Shown: positions 55,173-64,000, counted from the stretch's first letter. The stretch is DNA of 64,000 bases from Beggiatoa leptomitoformis (GCF_001305575.3 NZ_CP012373.2:248001-312000), one strand, 5' to 3'. Program-made: numbers and translations. The notes: generated by a model not told the origin, from the letters alone.

Positions 55173-56846
55173 ATGGGGGTCAATTTAATTGAACATATCT
55201 TGTTCGAAAAAGCAGGAGGACGAATTTGGCTAGACCAACAAAGAATGCTCTTAGTTCATGCCCAATCAATGGGGGCATTGCGTAATGAATTGATTTCTGC
55301 ACTCGGTATGGAACGGGCGAAAGGTTTATTGTTACGCATGGGCTATGCATCGGGTTCACAAGATGCGCAAACTATTCGCCGTTTACATCCAGAATTGACA
55401 GATACTGATTTATTGGTTTTAGGTCCACAGTTGCATTCAATAGAAGGGATTGTCGAAGCCAGCCCTTTATATATGGATATTGATATTGCAAAAGGGCATT
55501 TTTATGGCGAATTTCTCTGGAAAAATTCGTTTGAAAGTGAAGTGCATCGTCAAGCCTTTGGTATTAGTACAGAACCCGTGTGTTGGATACAACTGGGTTA
55601 TGCTTGTGGCTATGTGTCTGGCATCATGGGCAAACTGGTGGTATTTAAAGAAAGTATGTGTTCGGCAACGGGTGATAAACACTGCATTAATATTGGTAAG
55701 CCACTGAAAGACTGGGATGATTGGGAAAAGTTAATCAAGTATTTTGAACCTGACTTGATTTTTGAACAGATTTTGGATTTACAATCGCAAGTTACGTATT
55801 TACAAGAATCTATCAGTCAAACACCGTCGAATTTAATTGGCTGTTCGCAAGGATTTAAACATGTTTGCGAGATGGTGAGTAAAGCCGCACACAGTAATGT
55901 CACGGTTTTATTACTGGGAGAAACAGGCGTAGGCAAAGAATTATTTGCCCGTACCTTGCACCAACAAAGCTCGCGCGCTAATGCACCATTTATTGCCATT
56001 AACTGCGCAGCAATTCCTAATGACTTAATCGAAGCAGAATTATTTGGTGTAGAAAAAGGTGCGTTTACAGGCGCAAATCAATCCCGTCAAGGGCGATTTG
56101 AACGGGCGGATGGCGGGACATTATTTTTAGACGAAGTTGTTGAATTATCTTCCTGTGCGCAAGCAAAGCTATTACGTGTGTTACAAGAAGGTGAGGTTGA
56201 ACGTGTGGGGGGTGAACAAGTCCGTCGTGTGGATGTGCGCATCATTGCGGCGACGAATGAGGATCTAAAAAATGCGGTTAAACAAGGTCGTTTTCGCAGT
56301 GATTTATTTTATCGTTTAAATGTTTACCCAATTACTATTCCGCCTTTGCGTGAGCGTAAAGAAGATATTCCCTTGCTTGTTAGGTATTTCTTTGAGCGAT
56401 ACAATGTGTTACACGCAAAAAAAGTTAAAGGCGTTACAGATAAAGCAATGGCTGCACTCTTAGAATACGGTTGGCTTGGAAATATTCGAGAACTAGAAAA
56501 TGCGGTAGAACGAGGGATTATTCTTGCAGATAATCACAGCATGATTGAGGTACAACATTTATTTGCGTCTTTACCTGAATCACCCGATTTAAACAATGTA
56601 GGCATGAAAATCAGCCAAAATGGACATTTATCCAATTCTACAACGACCACGAATTTTAATGATGTGTTGGATAAGTTATTGGAAAAACCATTAAATTTTG
56701 AAGAGTTAGAGCAGCAACTGATTCAACGAGCCTTAGAAAAAACGGATGCGTGTTTGTCTAAAGCCGCGCGTTTATTGGGTATGACACGCCCAACATTGGC
56801 CTATCGACTGAAGAAAATGCACTATACTGGTCGTAAAACACAGTAA
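55173..56846 (+). CDS. dmpR: Phenol-responsive sigma54 activator (DmpR/XylR family)
   Basis: A 557-residue regulator. The N-terminal XylR_N effector domain (about 10-110) is followed by a V4R domain (VCWIQLGYACGYVSG, CSATGDKHCINI, to about 200), a linker, an AAA+ domain with Walker A GETGVGKE, the sigma54-contacting GAFTGA and Walker B GGTLFLDEV, and a Fis-type helix-turn-helix (LSKAARLLGMTRPTLAYRLKK). It is expected to bind phenol and activate the divergent operon. XylR_N family members are self-repressed without ligand. A strong ribosome site (AAGGAGG) suggests steady expression. Confidence 0.94.
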   Translation: MGVNLIEHILFEKAGGRIWLDQQRMLLVHAQSMGALRNELISALGMERAKGLLLRMGYASGSQDAQTIRRLHPELTDTDLLVLGPQLHSIEGIVEASPLYMDIDIAKGHFYGEFLWKNSFESEVHRQAFGISTEPVCWIQLGYACGYVSGIMGKLVVFKESMCSATGDKHCINIGKPLKDWDDWEKLIKYFEPDLIFEQILDLQSQVTYLQESISQTPSNLIGCSQGFKHVCEMVSKAAHSNVTVLLLGETGVGKELFARTLHQQSSRANAPFIAINCAAIPNDLIEAELFGVEKGAFTGANQSRQGRFERADGGTLFLDEVVELSSCAQAKLLRVLQEGEVERVGGEQVRRVDVRIIAATNEDLKNAVKQGRFRSDLFYRLNVYPITIPPLRERKEDIPLLVRYFFERYNVLHAKKVKGVTDKAMAALLEYGWLGNIRELENAVERGIILADNHSMIEVQHLFASLPESPDLNNVGMKISQNGHLSNSTTTTNFNDVLDKLLEKPLNFEELEQQLIQRALEKTDACLSKAARLLGMTRPTLAYRLKKMHYTGRKTQ

Positions 56847-56860
56847 CCTATTATAAATTA

Positions 56861-56918
56861 AGAATAAAAAAACATTTTTTATGCCTCTCATAAAGGGGAG
56901 GCGGGTTTTTTTATTCTT
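56861..56918 (+). terminator. Rho-independent terminator after dmpR
   Basis: A GCCTC/GAGGC stem around a short loop inside a longer A/T stem (AAGAATAAAAAAA... with GTTTTTTTATTCTT), giving a strong U-rich terminator in both directions. Confidence 0.85.
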
Positions 56919-56981
56919 GTTTCCTCTTAAAGTTTAGAGATGTAATTTTTTATATTTTCTTTCATTAACTTAGGTGTTGAT

Positions 56982-57289
56982 ATGACATTATTAAAACAAC
57001 AAACGGTAGGACTAATAATGATATCAGCTTTAATATTCTCTGCATCTGTATCTGCAGGTTTTGTTGAAGATTCGTATATTGTAGTTTTCCAACCATCTTT
57101 AGGGATGACTCCCTCCTTAATTTCCCCCCCAATTAAAGCTAATCGCGGGAAAGTTCCTTTTGGGAAGCATAGTTCAAAACAAGATAAGGCAGCCTTATCA
57201 AAAGAGCTAGGTATTAATGGGGAAGTGGTTGCTATTTTTGATACAATTAATGCGGCACACATAAAAATGTCCGCTAAAGAAGCATATAG
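56982..57289 (+). pseudogene. Propeptide of a secreted subtilisin-like protease, cut by IS1
   Basis: It reads a signal peptide (GLIMISALIFSASVSAG-FVE) and then an inhibitor I9-like propeptide (DSYIVVFQPSLG, LSKELGINGEVVAIFDTIN, HIKMSAKEAYR), the usual first part of secreted S8 peptidases. At 57290 it runs into an IS1 element, and no catalytic domain (D-x-G, H-G-T, G-T-S-M) follows beyond the IS. It therefore represents only the first ~100 residues of the precursor. Confidence 0.75.
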
Positions 57290-57296
57290 GGTAGTG

Positions 57297-57710
57297 CTAA
57301 AGAAGCCGTGATTTGTTATAATCATTAATGAAAAAAATAGTAGCCCCGATGTGATTTTCTATCTTCTTGGAGAAAGATAAGGTTTTCCTCACTAAACGAC
57401 TGACACGCTGTCTTAACGTATTGTTAAATCGCTCTATATGATTGGTCAGTCCCGTCTCCTTCCCTACCGCTTTATGCCGTTTACTCGGTAGAACTTTCTG
57501 GTACGCTTCCCAGAAGTCTGTGTAACAGACTGCACATTGCCGATATACCGCTGGGAGTGAGTCCCAGAGTGCTTGCGCTCCCTCCGCATCTCGCTTTCCA
57601 AAGGCAATCCCGACAACCTCTCGTGAGTCTCTATCCAACGCTAACCATACCCACACTTTCTGGCGACGCTGCCCAACAAATGACCACATCTCATCGCATT
57701 CTAAGCGCAA
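57297..57710 (-). CDS. IS1 InsB transposase part (copy 2)
   Basis: Nearly the same as the InsB frame of copy 1: four amino-acid differences are visible (DAEGAQ for DVEGAQ, WDSLP for WNSLP, RHKAVG for RHQAVG, KSRLL for KSLLL). The conserved blocks CDEMWSF, YTDFWEAY and HIERFNNTLRQR remain. Since insA of this copy is frameshifted, a normal InsAB' fusion cannot be made here, although copy 1 could act on it in trans. Confidence 0.82.
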   Translation of the reverse strand: MRLECDEMWSFVGQRRQKVWVWLALDRDSREVVGIAFGKRDAEGAQALWDSLPAVYRQCAVCYTDFWEAYQKVLPSKRHKAVGKETGLTNHIERFNNTLRQRVSRLVRKTLSFSKKIENHIGATIFFINDYNKSRLL

Positions 57711-57984
57711 CTGTCCTTTTTTTTAACGGCTTGTTCTAGTCTTTGTTGCGCATACAAACCATTGACATAATGTTGTAGCCATGTGCCTGAGATTCCTGTA
57801 ACACGGGCTATTCCTCTCAGTGAAAGTTTTTCTTTTAATAGCTTGTCCATTGGCTTATGTATTTCTTGGTGGGTTGTTCTACAAATCGTCGTCCGCATTC
57901 GCGACATTTGTAGTTTTGTGTCCCTGTGCGGGTTTTTCCGTATTTCACAATGTGTGTCGCTTTACAGCTTGGGCAGGTTAGCAT
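57701..57984 (-). pseudogene. IS1 insA with 16-base deletion (copy 2)
   Basis: The frame begins MLTCPSCKATHIVKYG at 57984 as in copy 1, but between KKYIS and DKLL a 16-base segment (GAGACGTGGGCACAGG in copy 1) is missing, shifting the frame. The C-terminal half (EKLSLRGIARVTGISGTWL) is otherwise the same. The deletion makes this copy defective on its own. Confidence 0.85.
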
Positions 57985-58047
57985 TTTAGGGACTCTTCTC
58001 TTTCTTCTGTTTTCTTATTTTAATATCACTTTCTCTTTAGCACTACC

Positions 58048-58150
58048 GGCGATTTTATATATGATTTATATCTTTATGAGAGCAAATGCTGTTAGAAGAG
58101 GGAAATACCAATTGAGCATACCTGTCACCGCAGTGTTTTTGGGTTTATGA
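58048..58150 (+). pseudogene. C-terminal tail of an unidentified membrane protein
   Basis: Immediately after the IS1 end, an open frame reads AILYMIYIFMRANAVRRGKY and LSIPVTAVFLGL before a TGA at 58148-58150. A hydrophobic stretch then a basic stretch suggests the end of an inner-membrane protein. It is unrelated to the protease propeptide on the other side of the IS, so the DNA between has been lost. Confidence 0.5.
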
Positions 58151-58339
58151 TCAATATTATTGTGGTGGGGGCTTATTGTCTGCACTTGGCGGGTCAATAA
58201 GCCTTCTTAGACGTTACGTGTTAGACTTGAGATTGATGACAACTTACGTATTGCAATGTTCTTCTCAATTTTTTTACCGAACCCAGGTTAAACTAAGATA
58301 TGAAAGGTACACTTTTATATTTTTTGGAGAAATTTAAAG

Positions 58340-58936
58340 ATGTGTTCGATTAAATCACTTTTTCTAGGTGTTATATTAGCATCAATAAATGTCACAGCTG
58401 TTGCCGAAACATCAATAGCCAATCAATATCCAACTTATCAAAACGGTTTTCTAGTGATTCCGCGTATTGATACATTAGATAAAGCGAATGAATATCAAGA
58501 TGTCATTTTGAAGTTGGATGTAGAACAAAGCCAATTTCAGTTACAAAGCCTGCAAATAACAGAGACATTCCCTAGACCGTATGTAGACACTGTTGAATTG
58601 GTTATGACGGATTCCTTTCCTATTCAAGTCTTTCTTAAAGTAAATGGTTTTTTTACTGATGATTGTGGTAAGTTAGGACAAGTTTCACAACGTCTAAATG
58701 GAAATCGTTTTGAAATCATTATATTGGGCGTTACATATCCGCAGCCTATGGATTATACTTGTGGAGCATCCATTGTGTCTTTTGAAAAAGTGATTCCGTT
58801 ACCTGTTTATGATTTAGTTGCAGGGATTTATGAATACAGTGTGAGCGATGTTTTAGTGTTTAAAACAAACGGTTCTGGTTCAGAACGCAAAGATTTTACA
58901 GGTTCGTTTGAATTGACACGAGATAATAAGTTGTAA
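58340..58936 (+). CDS. Secreted protein of unknown function
   Basis: A 198-residue protein with a signal peptide (cleavage after VAE or AVA near residue 23) and a mature beta-rich domain. The mature part has a pair of cysteines (DDCGKLG, YTCGAS) likely to form a disulfide, and motifs such as FLVIPRIDTLDKANEYQDVILKLD. I recognise no family. TTTTTGGAGAAATTT gives a good ribosome site before ATG 58340. A terminator follows at 58998. Confidence 0.7.
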   Translation: MCSIKSLFLGVILASINVTAVAETSIANQYPTYQNGFLVIPRIDTLDKANEYQDVILKLDVEQSQFQLQSLQITETFPRPYVDTVELVMTDSFPIQVFLKVNGFFTDDCGKLGQVSQRLNGNRFEIIILGVTYPQPMDYTCGASIVSFEKVIPLPVYDLVAGIYEYSVSDVLVFKTNGSGSERKDFTGSFELTRDNKL

Positions 58937-58997
58937 TACCAACCTTTATCTATCATCCAGCAAGTGTCGGGTGTATTACCATGTGAGCAACCATCAT

Positions 58998-59024
58998 AAA
59001 AAACCCCGAGTTAAATCGAGGTTT
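58998..59024. terminator. Terminator hairpin
   Basis: AAAACCCCGA and TCGAGGTTTT pair around GTTAAA with one mismatch, with A runs on one side and T runs on the other. It can act for the plus-strand secreted-protein gene and for a minus-strand transcript. Confidence 0.7.
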
Positions 59025-59067
59025 TCTACACAGCTTTATTAAATTTAATGTCTTAATGTAACCATTT

Positions 59068-59196
59068 CTATTGGTTAGCAACTTCAATTTCCGTCAAAAC
59101 CCGTGTAGTGATACTCTTAACCGCATTTGTACCAACACCCTTGAAACTGACATTCAACGTCGTACCTGACATCACTAGCATGGATACTTCCATCAT
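59068..59196 (-). CDS. Possible 42-residue small protein
   Basis: On the minus strand an ATG at 59194-59196 behind a GGGGGGT sequence opens a frame reading MEVSMLVMSGTTLNVSFKG, VGTNAVKSITTRVLTEIEVA and ending NQ-stop at 59068-59070. A terminator lies 45 bases downstream. The alternation of polar and hydrophobic residues suggests beta strands. It may be a small gene or the end of a lost larger one. The evidence is ribosome site, length and terminator only. Confidence 0.35.
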   Translation of the reverse strand: MMEVSMLVMSGTTLNVSFKGVGTNAVKSITTRVLTEIEVANQ

Positions 59197-59509
59197 TCAT
59201 TTACCCCCCGCTCTCCGTTATCTTAAAAAATGAATTAACCATAGATATCTATGATTTAGTCTATTAACTATCAGATTAGTTATTTATTCAATTAGGCATT
59301 ATTTTTGAATTACAAAAAAACTACTATTTCATTTGTAATAAATGGTTTAAAAACATTTTCCGCAAGGATTAGTCTCTTGTTATTCCTCATTATGACAAGC
59401 ATGGCACATTATAAGCATTCATCAAGGTTATCCATTGATAAGCCTATTTTAGGGTAAACGTGCTATTATACTGAATTATTGGAATAATATAGGTTTAGTT
59501 GTTTTCATA
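59197..59509. other. AT-rich intergenic region
   Basis: About 310 bases before the hybrid kinase-cyclase gene. No gene is seen. The kinase start at 59510 has no strong ribosome site; ATG 59522 is an alternative four codons later. Confidence 0.35.
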
Positions 59510-62500
59510 ATGAGAAAAAATATGGCATTGACAAGTCTTTTTCAGAATACACAAGCTAACACACCTTTTTATATTCCCTTGCGTTACAGCCTAACGGGTG
59601 CATTTTTAGGGATGGTATTAGTCCTTTTGTTTCTCGTGTCAACAATACACTTTCTGGAAACAAAAAGCTATTTAGAACAAATGTATAGCCATTTACAACA
59701 ACAAGCTGAAAACAATGTCAGCAATGCCGTCCGTTTATTAACTATTAATCAAAAAGTTGTCGATGATGTTTTAACAGAACAAATTCAAACGTATATTCCT
59801 TTATTAGAAACAGCTTTTAATCAACAAGATGGTGATGCAGATAAAATTGATTGGAATAGTTTAAAAAAACAATTTGGTGAGGAAAATGATTTTTTTATCG
59901 TTAATGAACAAGGCATCGTAACGCATAGCAGTCATTTACGGTTATTAGGGGCAGACTATCAACGCTTGCCTGCTTTATTAGAGATGTTAAAAACCGCCTA
60001 TCGTCAGCAAACGCCTTTATATAGCCGCCCTATTTATGATTATAACCGTCAACGAGTGGGAAAATTAGCTTATTATCCTACCCTTAACCATCAGTTTTTG
60101 GGCATTTATGCCAGTACGCAAAAATATCCGCATATTATTGATACTTTTGATATATCTAAGGTAACAAGTCGACTCCGTTTGTTGAATAACACTATTCAGT
60201 CAATTCGTATTTTTAACTTATATGAATCTTTACTTAATGATGAGACTCCCTTAGATAGTAAAACTAAAAAAATCATTGCGTTGATGACACAAACACGGAC
60301 ACCACCGCAATATTTGCTTGAACAAGAAAATTATAAAAATAGGCATTATTTATTCGTTAATTTAAGTGATGAACAAAACGTTTTGTTAGCTGATAACAGT
60401 AAAATTATAGAAATAACACATAATCGTAAAATTATTGATGATAGCCTTGAACAACTAAATAATATTTATTATATATTAATCATTAGCAGTATTATTCTTA
60501 GCATTATTTTTACTTATCTCATTGCTAATTATATTACCCATCCAATTAAGGAAATTATCAATAGTATCAATATTATTGCGCTAGGAAACTTAGAACATCT
60601 TATTACCATAAAAGCGAATAATGAATTAAAAATACTTAAAGATAGCATTACTTTAATGGTTAATAGCATGTTAGTCTTTATTAACCAAATAAAACAACAG
60701 AATACAGAATTACAAAAATTAGATAAGATGAAAGATGAATTTTTATCTAATACCTCACATGAATTGCGTACACCTATCAATGGAATCATCGGTATTACGG
60801 AATCTATGCTTGATGGCGTATCAGGCACATTAACCGATGACGCACGTCATAACTTATTACTCATTGCGCTGAGTGGTAAACGTCTTTCTAGTTTAGTCAA
60901 TGATTTACTTGATTTTGCACAACTTAAACATCGTGAATTGGTATTAAATCTTAAGCCTGTAGATATTCGTATCGTAACGGATATTGTCTTAAATATTGCG
61001 CGTCCCTTAGTTGGTCAAAAAAATATCACGCTGATTAACCACATTGCAGATGATATTTTAGCCATGGCAGATGAAGAGCGATTACAACAAATTTTGCTGA
61101 ATTTGGTCACGAATGCGATTAAATTTACTGAATTTGGACGAATAGAAATATTTAGCAGTTCATTTAATGATAGATTTTTAATGATTTCTGTTGCGGATAC
61201 AGGTATTGGTATTCCAGAAAATAAAATCGAGCATATTTTCAACGCATTTGAACAAGCCGATACGTCTATTTCCAGAGAATACGGCGGTGCGGGGTTAGGA
61301 TTATCTATTACTAAAAAACTGGTTGAATTACATGGGGGAGAAGTTCGGCTACAATCCACCGTGAGTAAAGGCAGTCGCTTTAGTTTTACCCTACCAGCAA
61401 CCAGTCGGGAACGTATTTTATTTGAAGCCCCAATCCCCGTTGTGTTGACAGAACAAAGTGAAAAATTATTACCACAACCGTTTGAACTATTATTAGCAGA
61501 AAATCAAGCGATTAACCTGCCATTGCCCGCCACACTCGCGGCAGAAACTAATAATGCCAGTTCTAATAAACCATTCCGCATTTTAGTTGTTGATGATGAC
61601 CCTGTTAATTTAAAAGTATTAGAAAATCAACTGGCTTTAGCCAATTATCAAACCGTCAGGGCAATGGATGGACATGAGGCTTTAGACCACCTATGGGCGG
61701 GCGAGGAATTTACGCTAGTATTACTGGATATTATGATGCCTAGAATGTCAGGTTTTGACGTTTGTCGCATTATTCGGACGCAATACCCCGCCACACAATT
61801 GCCCGTTATCATGTTGACCGCCCGCAGCCAAGAAAATGACCTTGTAGAAGGGTTAGAAGTGGGTGCAAACGACTATATTACCAAGCCTTTTTCAAAAGTA
61901 GAATTGCTCAGTCGTATTAAAACCCACATTAATCTTGCGCGTATTAATATTGCTTATAGCCATTTTGTTCCTTTAGAATTCCTTAAGTTACTAGAAAAAG
62001 ACAGCATCATAGAGGTGCGACTGGGTGACCACGTACAGAAACGGATGTCTGTTTTGTTTGCGGATATTCGTTCTTTTACCAGTCTGTCTGAGGCGATGAG
62101 TCCACAAGATAACTTTAGTTTTCTCAATGCTTACCTACAACAAGTCAGTCCTGTTATACGCCAATATAATGGTTTTATTGATAAATATATTGGTGATACC
62201 GTAATGGCTTTATTCCCCGATAAGGCAGACGATGCCCTACAAGCGGCAATTAGTATGTTAGCGGCATTGGCAAAATATAATCTGACACGCGGCAGACCGG
62301 GCAGACCGATTATCCGCATTGGTATTGGTATTCACATCGGCAATTTGATGCTGGGAACAATTGGCGAGGAAAAACGCATGGAAGGGACGGTTATTTCTGA
62401 TGCGGTCAATCTTGCCTCGCGGATGGAGGGATTAACGCGGATTTACAATATATCGCTAGCCATCAGTAAACAACTGTTAGACAGTTTGGAACATCCTGAA

Positions 62501-62815
62501 AATCATCATTATCGGTTTGTTGGTAAATTGCGTGTCAAAGGTAAACGTGAACCCGTACAAGTCATTGAAGTGTTAGATGCCGAACCTGACGCGACCACTC
62601 GACAATTAAAAATTATGTGTACGGATAAATTTGACAAGGCGATTCAATACTTTTTTGATAAATCTTTTATCGAGTCGGCGCAATTATTTGAACATATTGC
62701 AACGTTAAATCCTGCGGATAAAGTTGCAGGATTCTACTTAGACCGTTGTCATTATTATAAAACTGAAGGTATTCCTGATGATTGGGAAGGTGTAGAAGAA
62801 TTACGCGAAAAATAG
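59510..62815 (+). CDS. Hybrid histidine kinase with receiver and adenylate/guanylate cyclase
   Basis: An 1101-residue membrane protein: transmembrane segment near residues 28-48, a periplasmic sensor (about 50-320, Cache-like), a second transmembrane segment near 325-345, HAMP, HisKA with His417 (SHELRTPIN), HATPase with NAIKF, DTGIGIP and GGAGLGLSI, a receiver with Asp740 (LLDIMMPRM), and a class III cyclase with Asp852 (FADIRSFTS), the Lys before IGD (DKYIGDTVMALF), and NLASRM. A TPR-like helical tail ends the protein. All catalytic residues of the cyclase are present, so it probably makes cAMP or cGMP under kinase control. It is the second kinase-cyclase fusion in the window. Confidence 0.92.
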   Translation: MRKNMALTSLFQNTQANTPFYIPLRYSLTGAFLGMVLVLLFLVSTIHFLETKSYLEQMYSHLQQQAENNVSNAVRLLTINQKVVDDVLTEQIQTYIPLLETAFNQQDGDADKIDWNSLKKQFGEENDFFIVNEQGIVTHSSHLRLLGADYQRLPALLEMLKTAYRQQTPLYSRPIYDYNRQRVGKLAYYPTLNHQFLGIYASTQKYPHIIDTFDISKVTSRLRLLNNTIQSIRIFNLYESLLNDETPLDSKTKKIIALMTQTRTPPQYLLEQENYKNRHYLFVNLSDEQNVLLADNSKIIEITHNRKIIDDSLEQLNNIYYILIISSIILSIIFTYLIANYITHPIKEIINSINIIALGNLEHLITIKANNELKILKDSITLMVNSMLVFINQIKQQNTELQKLDKMKDEFLSNTSHELRTPINGIIGITESMLDGVSGTLTDDARHNLLLIALSGKRLSSLVNDLLDFAQLKHRELVLNLKPVDIRIVTDIVLNIARPLVGQKNITLINHIADDILAMADEERLQQILLNLVTNAIKFTEFGRIEIFSSSFNDRFLMISVADTGIGIPENKIEHIFNAFEQADTSISREYGGAGLGLSITKKLVELHGGEVRLQSTVSKGSRFSFTLPATSRERILFEAPIPVVLTEQSEKLLPQPFELLLAENQAINLPLPATLAAETNNASSNKPFRILVVDDDPVNLKVLENQLALANYQTVRAMDGHEALDHLWAGEEFTLVLLDIMMPRMSGFDVCRIIRTQYPATQLPVIMLTARSQENDLVEGLEVGANDYITKPFSKVELLSRIKTHINLARINIAYSHFVPLEFLKLLEKDSIIEVRLGDHVQKRMSVLFADIRSFTSLSEAMSPQDNFSFLNAYLQQVSPVIRQYNGFIDKYIGDTVMALFPDKADDALQAAISMLAALAKYNLTRGRPGRPIIRIGIGIHIGNLMLGTIGEEKRMEGTVISDAVNLASRMEGLTRIYNISLAISKQLLDSLEHPENHHYRFVGKLRVKGKREPVQVIEVLDAEPDATTRQLKIMCTDKFDKAIQYFFDKSFIESAQLFEHIATLNPADKVAGFYLDRCHYYKTEGIPDDWEGVEELREK

Positions 62816-62835
62816 CTTGTTTCTCGTCTGATTTG

Positions 62836-64000
62836 TTAAATCGGTGAAGAATGCGTAAGCGAAATAGATAATTCAGGATGTAACAAACTTTGAATTAATT
62901 CAATAATATGCGGTGATGTATCTTTCATATAAGGTCTTAATTTTACCTGTAAATCAGCAGGTTTTAAGTGTGCTAATGCCCAAATAGCGGTTTCACGAAC
63001 TAAGGGGTCAGTTGCTTGTTCTAACACAGTTAAAACAGCCGCTTGTAACGTTGTGCTGGGCGATTTGCCAACCACAAAAAGCGTGCAGGCTTTTGTCCAT
63101 GCGGTTGTAGAAACGTAGGTACTGTCTAACATTTCACGCAACCGTGTTTCGCGGTTTTTACGTGTTTGAGGAAATAATGTTGTTAAACGGGCAAGGCGTT
63201 GGGCAGGACTGAGATTGTCTAATAACGGAAAAATAAGGATTTTAATATCATGGCTGATAATATTATCTAAGGCTTCTAAAGCGTAGGCCCGTTTTTCGGT
63301 AGAGTCATCAAGTAATTCCCGTTGCGCTTGAAAAATGGATTTTGCAGGATGTAAAAAAGCGAGGAGGAAAAAAATAAGCTCTTGGCTTTTTTGAATCTCG
63401 TTGTGCAGACTTTGCACCAATAATGCCGTTATGCTGTCTATGCCCATGTCTTGAATACTGGCTAACCATAACGTAATTTGTCGTACTTCCCGCTCGATAA
63501 AGTGTTCAATTTGTTTTTCCTCGCTCGCCGTTTGTACCCGATAACCAGAAGCAACCAATGATTTTAACAACTGGCAATATACTTCCCGACGTGGCGGAGA
63601 CTGGAGCAATGATTTTAATAAGGTTATTGTTGCGTGACTACCGATACGGGCGCAAACTTTTAATAGTCTAATTTGAATTGGATAATTATTTTCTTGCCGG
63701 TGTAATCCTTGTTCTAACACAGGTAATGCCGCATCACCAAATGCAACGAGTGTCGCGGCGGCTGTCTCACGAACATCTGTGTGAGAAAGATTTTCTAATA
63801 CCAGCGGTAAAAGTTTAGGATTTTTTAATTTACTACAGGCAGATAGGGCTGCACGACGGACACAAACATCATTATCGTGTAATAATTTGATAAGCGGGCG
63901 ATAAAAACTAGTAATGCCAACATCGCCTAAAATATCAGCCGCTAAACAACGTTCATGTGCATGGGGTGAAATAAGGAGTGCATTCAAGGTTTCACCTGCG
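62836..64000 (-). CDS. HEAT-repeat protein, N-terminus beyond the window
   Basis: An open frame from the right edge to a stop at 62836, about 388 residues visible. It is built of HEAT-like helical repeats, several with the pattern D-V-R-E-T-A-A-x-x-L (TDVRETAAATLVAFGD, DPLVRETAIWALAHL, DNDVCVRRAALSACSKL). It has no catalytic motif. Such proteins serve as scaffolds, sometimes in two-component or translocation systems. It converges on the kinase-cyclase gene with 20 bases between. The frame is still open at 64000, so the start lies outside. Confidence 0.8.
   Translation of the reverse strand, partial: AGETLNALLISPHAHERCLAADILGDVGITSFYRPLIKLLHDNDVCVRRAALSACSKLKNPKLLPLVLENLSHTDVRETAAATLVAFGDAALPVLEQGLHRQENNYPIQIRLLKVCARIGSHATITLLKSLLQSPPRREVYCQLLKSLVASGYRVQTASEEKQIEHFIEREVRQITLWLASIQDMGIDSITALLVQSLHNEIQKSQELIFFLLAFLHPAKSIFQAQRELLDDSTEKRAYALEALDNIISHDIKILIFPLLDNLSPAQRLARLTTLFPQTRKNRETRLREMLDSTYVSTTAWTKACTLFVVGKSPSTTLQAAVLTVLEQATDPLVRETAIWALAHLKPADLQVKLRPYMKDTSPHIIELIQSLLHPELSISLTHSSPI

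Larger units (their letters stand above)
57290..58047 (-). mobile_element. IS1-family insertion sequence, copy 2
   Basis: A 758-base copy in the opposite orientation to copy 1, with ends starting GGTAGTGCTAAAG and ending CTTTAGCACTACC. Compared with copy 1 it lacks 16 bases in insA and one base before it. The flanks (GCATATAG on the left, GGCGATTT on the right) do not match, so there is no target duplication; the element sits at a deletion or recombination junction. Confidence 0.88.

Overview
The window reads as chromosome of an AT-rich gammaproteobacterium. The closest fit I can suggest is a Beggiatoa-like or related sulfur/methane-cycling lineage; this is inferred from gene content and from nested GTTCCCA-type hairpin repeats, and no 16S rRNA gene is present. 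No rRNA, tRNA or CRISPR array was seen.

Layout. 1-3744: the end of ilvE, a zinc-finger protein, a heptosyltransferase, a dead dihydrofolate-reductase-family gene, and a dihydroorotase homologue whose metal ligands are lost. 4164-6211: three secreted-protein genes, the first a metzincin-like protease whose signal peptide is split by a frameshift. 6398-14443: a signalling operon (YfiR-like protein, a 1621-residue hybrid kinase with three receivers, three HPt domains and a cyclase, a second hybrid kinase, then an isolated ccmB). 14690-18433: a lipoprotein, wrbA, a TSUP transporter, tsaE and an OmpA-type lipoprotein. 19222-22867: a membrane-bound uptake [NiFe]-hydrogenase operon. 23276-26667: a MacAB-type ABC exporter. 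26831-29701: uvrD and a HisA-like gene.

29712-40700 is a zone of insertion and decay. It holds an IS5-family element, an IS630-family element, an IS1-family element and an IS1 relic; a restriction-modification system with both genes broken; a vapBC pair with two amber codons in vapC; three copies of a palindromic repeat; and a partly deleted duplicate of a small two-gene unit. A protein fusing a PIN-like domain to a DegT-fold aminotransferase without its catalytic lysine, and mnmG, also lie here.

41801-56846 is a complete-looking meta-cleavage phenol pathway on the minus strand: multicomponent phenol hydroxylase (dmpK, a fused dmpL-dmpM, dmpN, dmpO, dmpP), ferredoxin dmpQ, catechol 2,3-dioxygenase, then the dehydrogenase (4-oxalocrotonate) branch through dmpC, I, H, E, G and F to pyruvate and acetyl-CoA, plus an outer-membrane protein. 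The hydrolase dmpD is absent. A divergent DmpR/XylR-type sigma54 activator sits upstream, and a GG-N10-GC sigma54 promoter precedes dmpK. The most unusual part is the DmpL-DmpM fusion, which ties the oxygenase beta subunit to its normally free effector protein.

56982-64000: a protease propeptide fragment and an unrelated membrane-protein tail joined by a second IS1 copy without target duplication, a secreted protein, another hybrid kinase-cyclase (1101 residues), and a HEAT-repeat protein running off the end.
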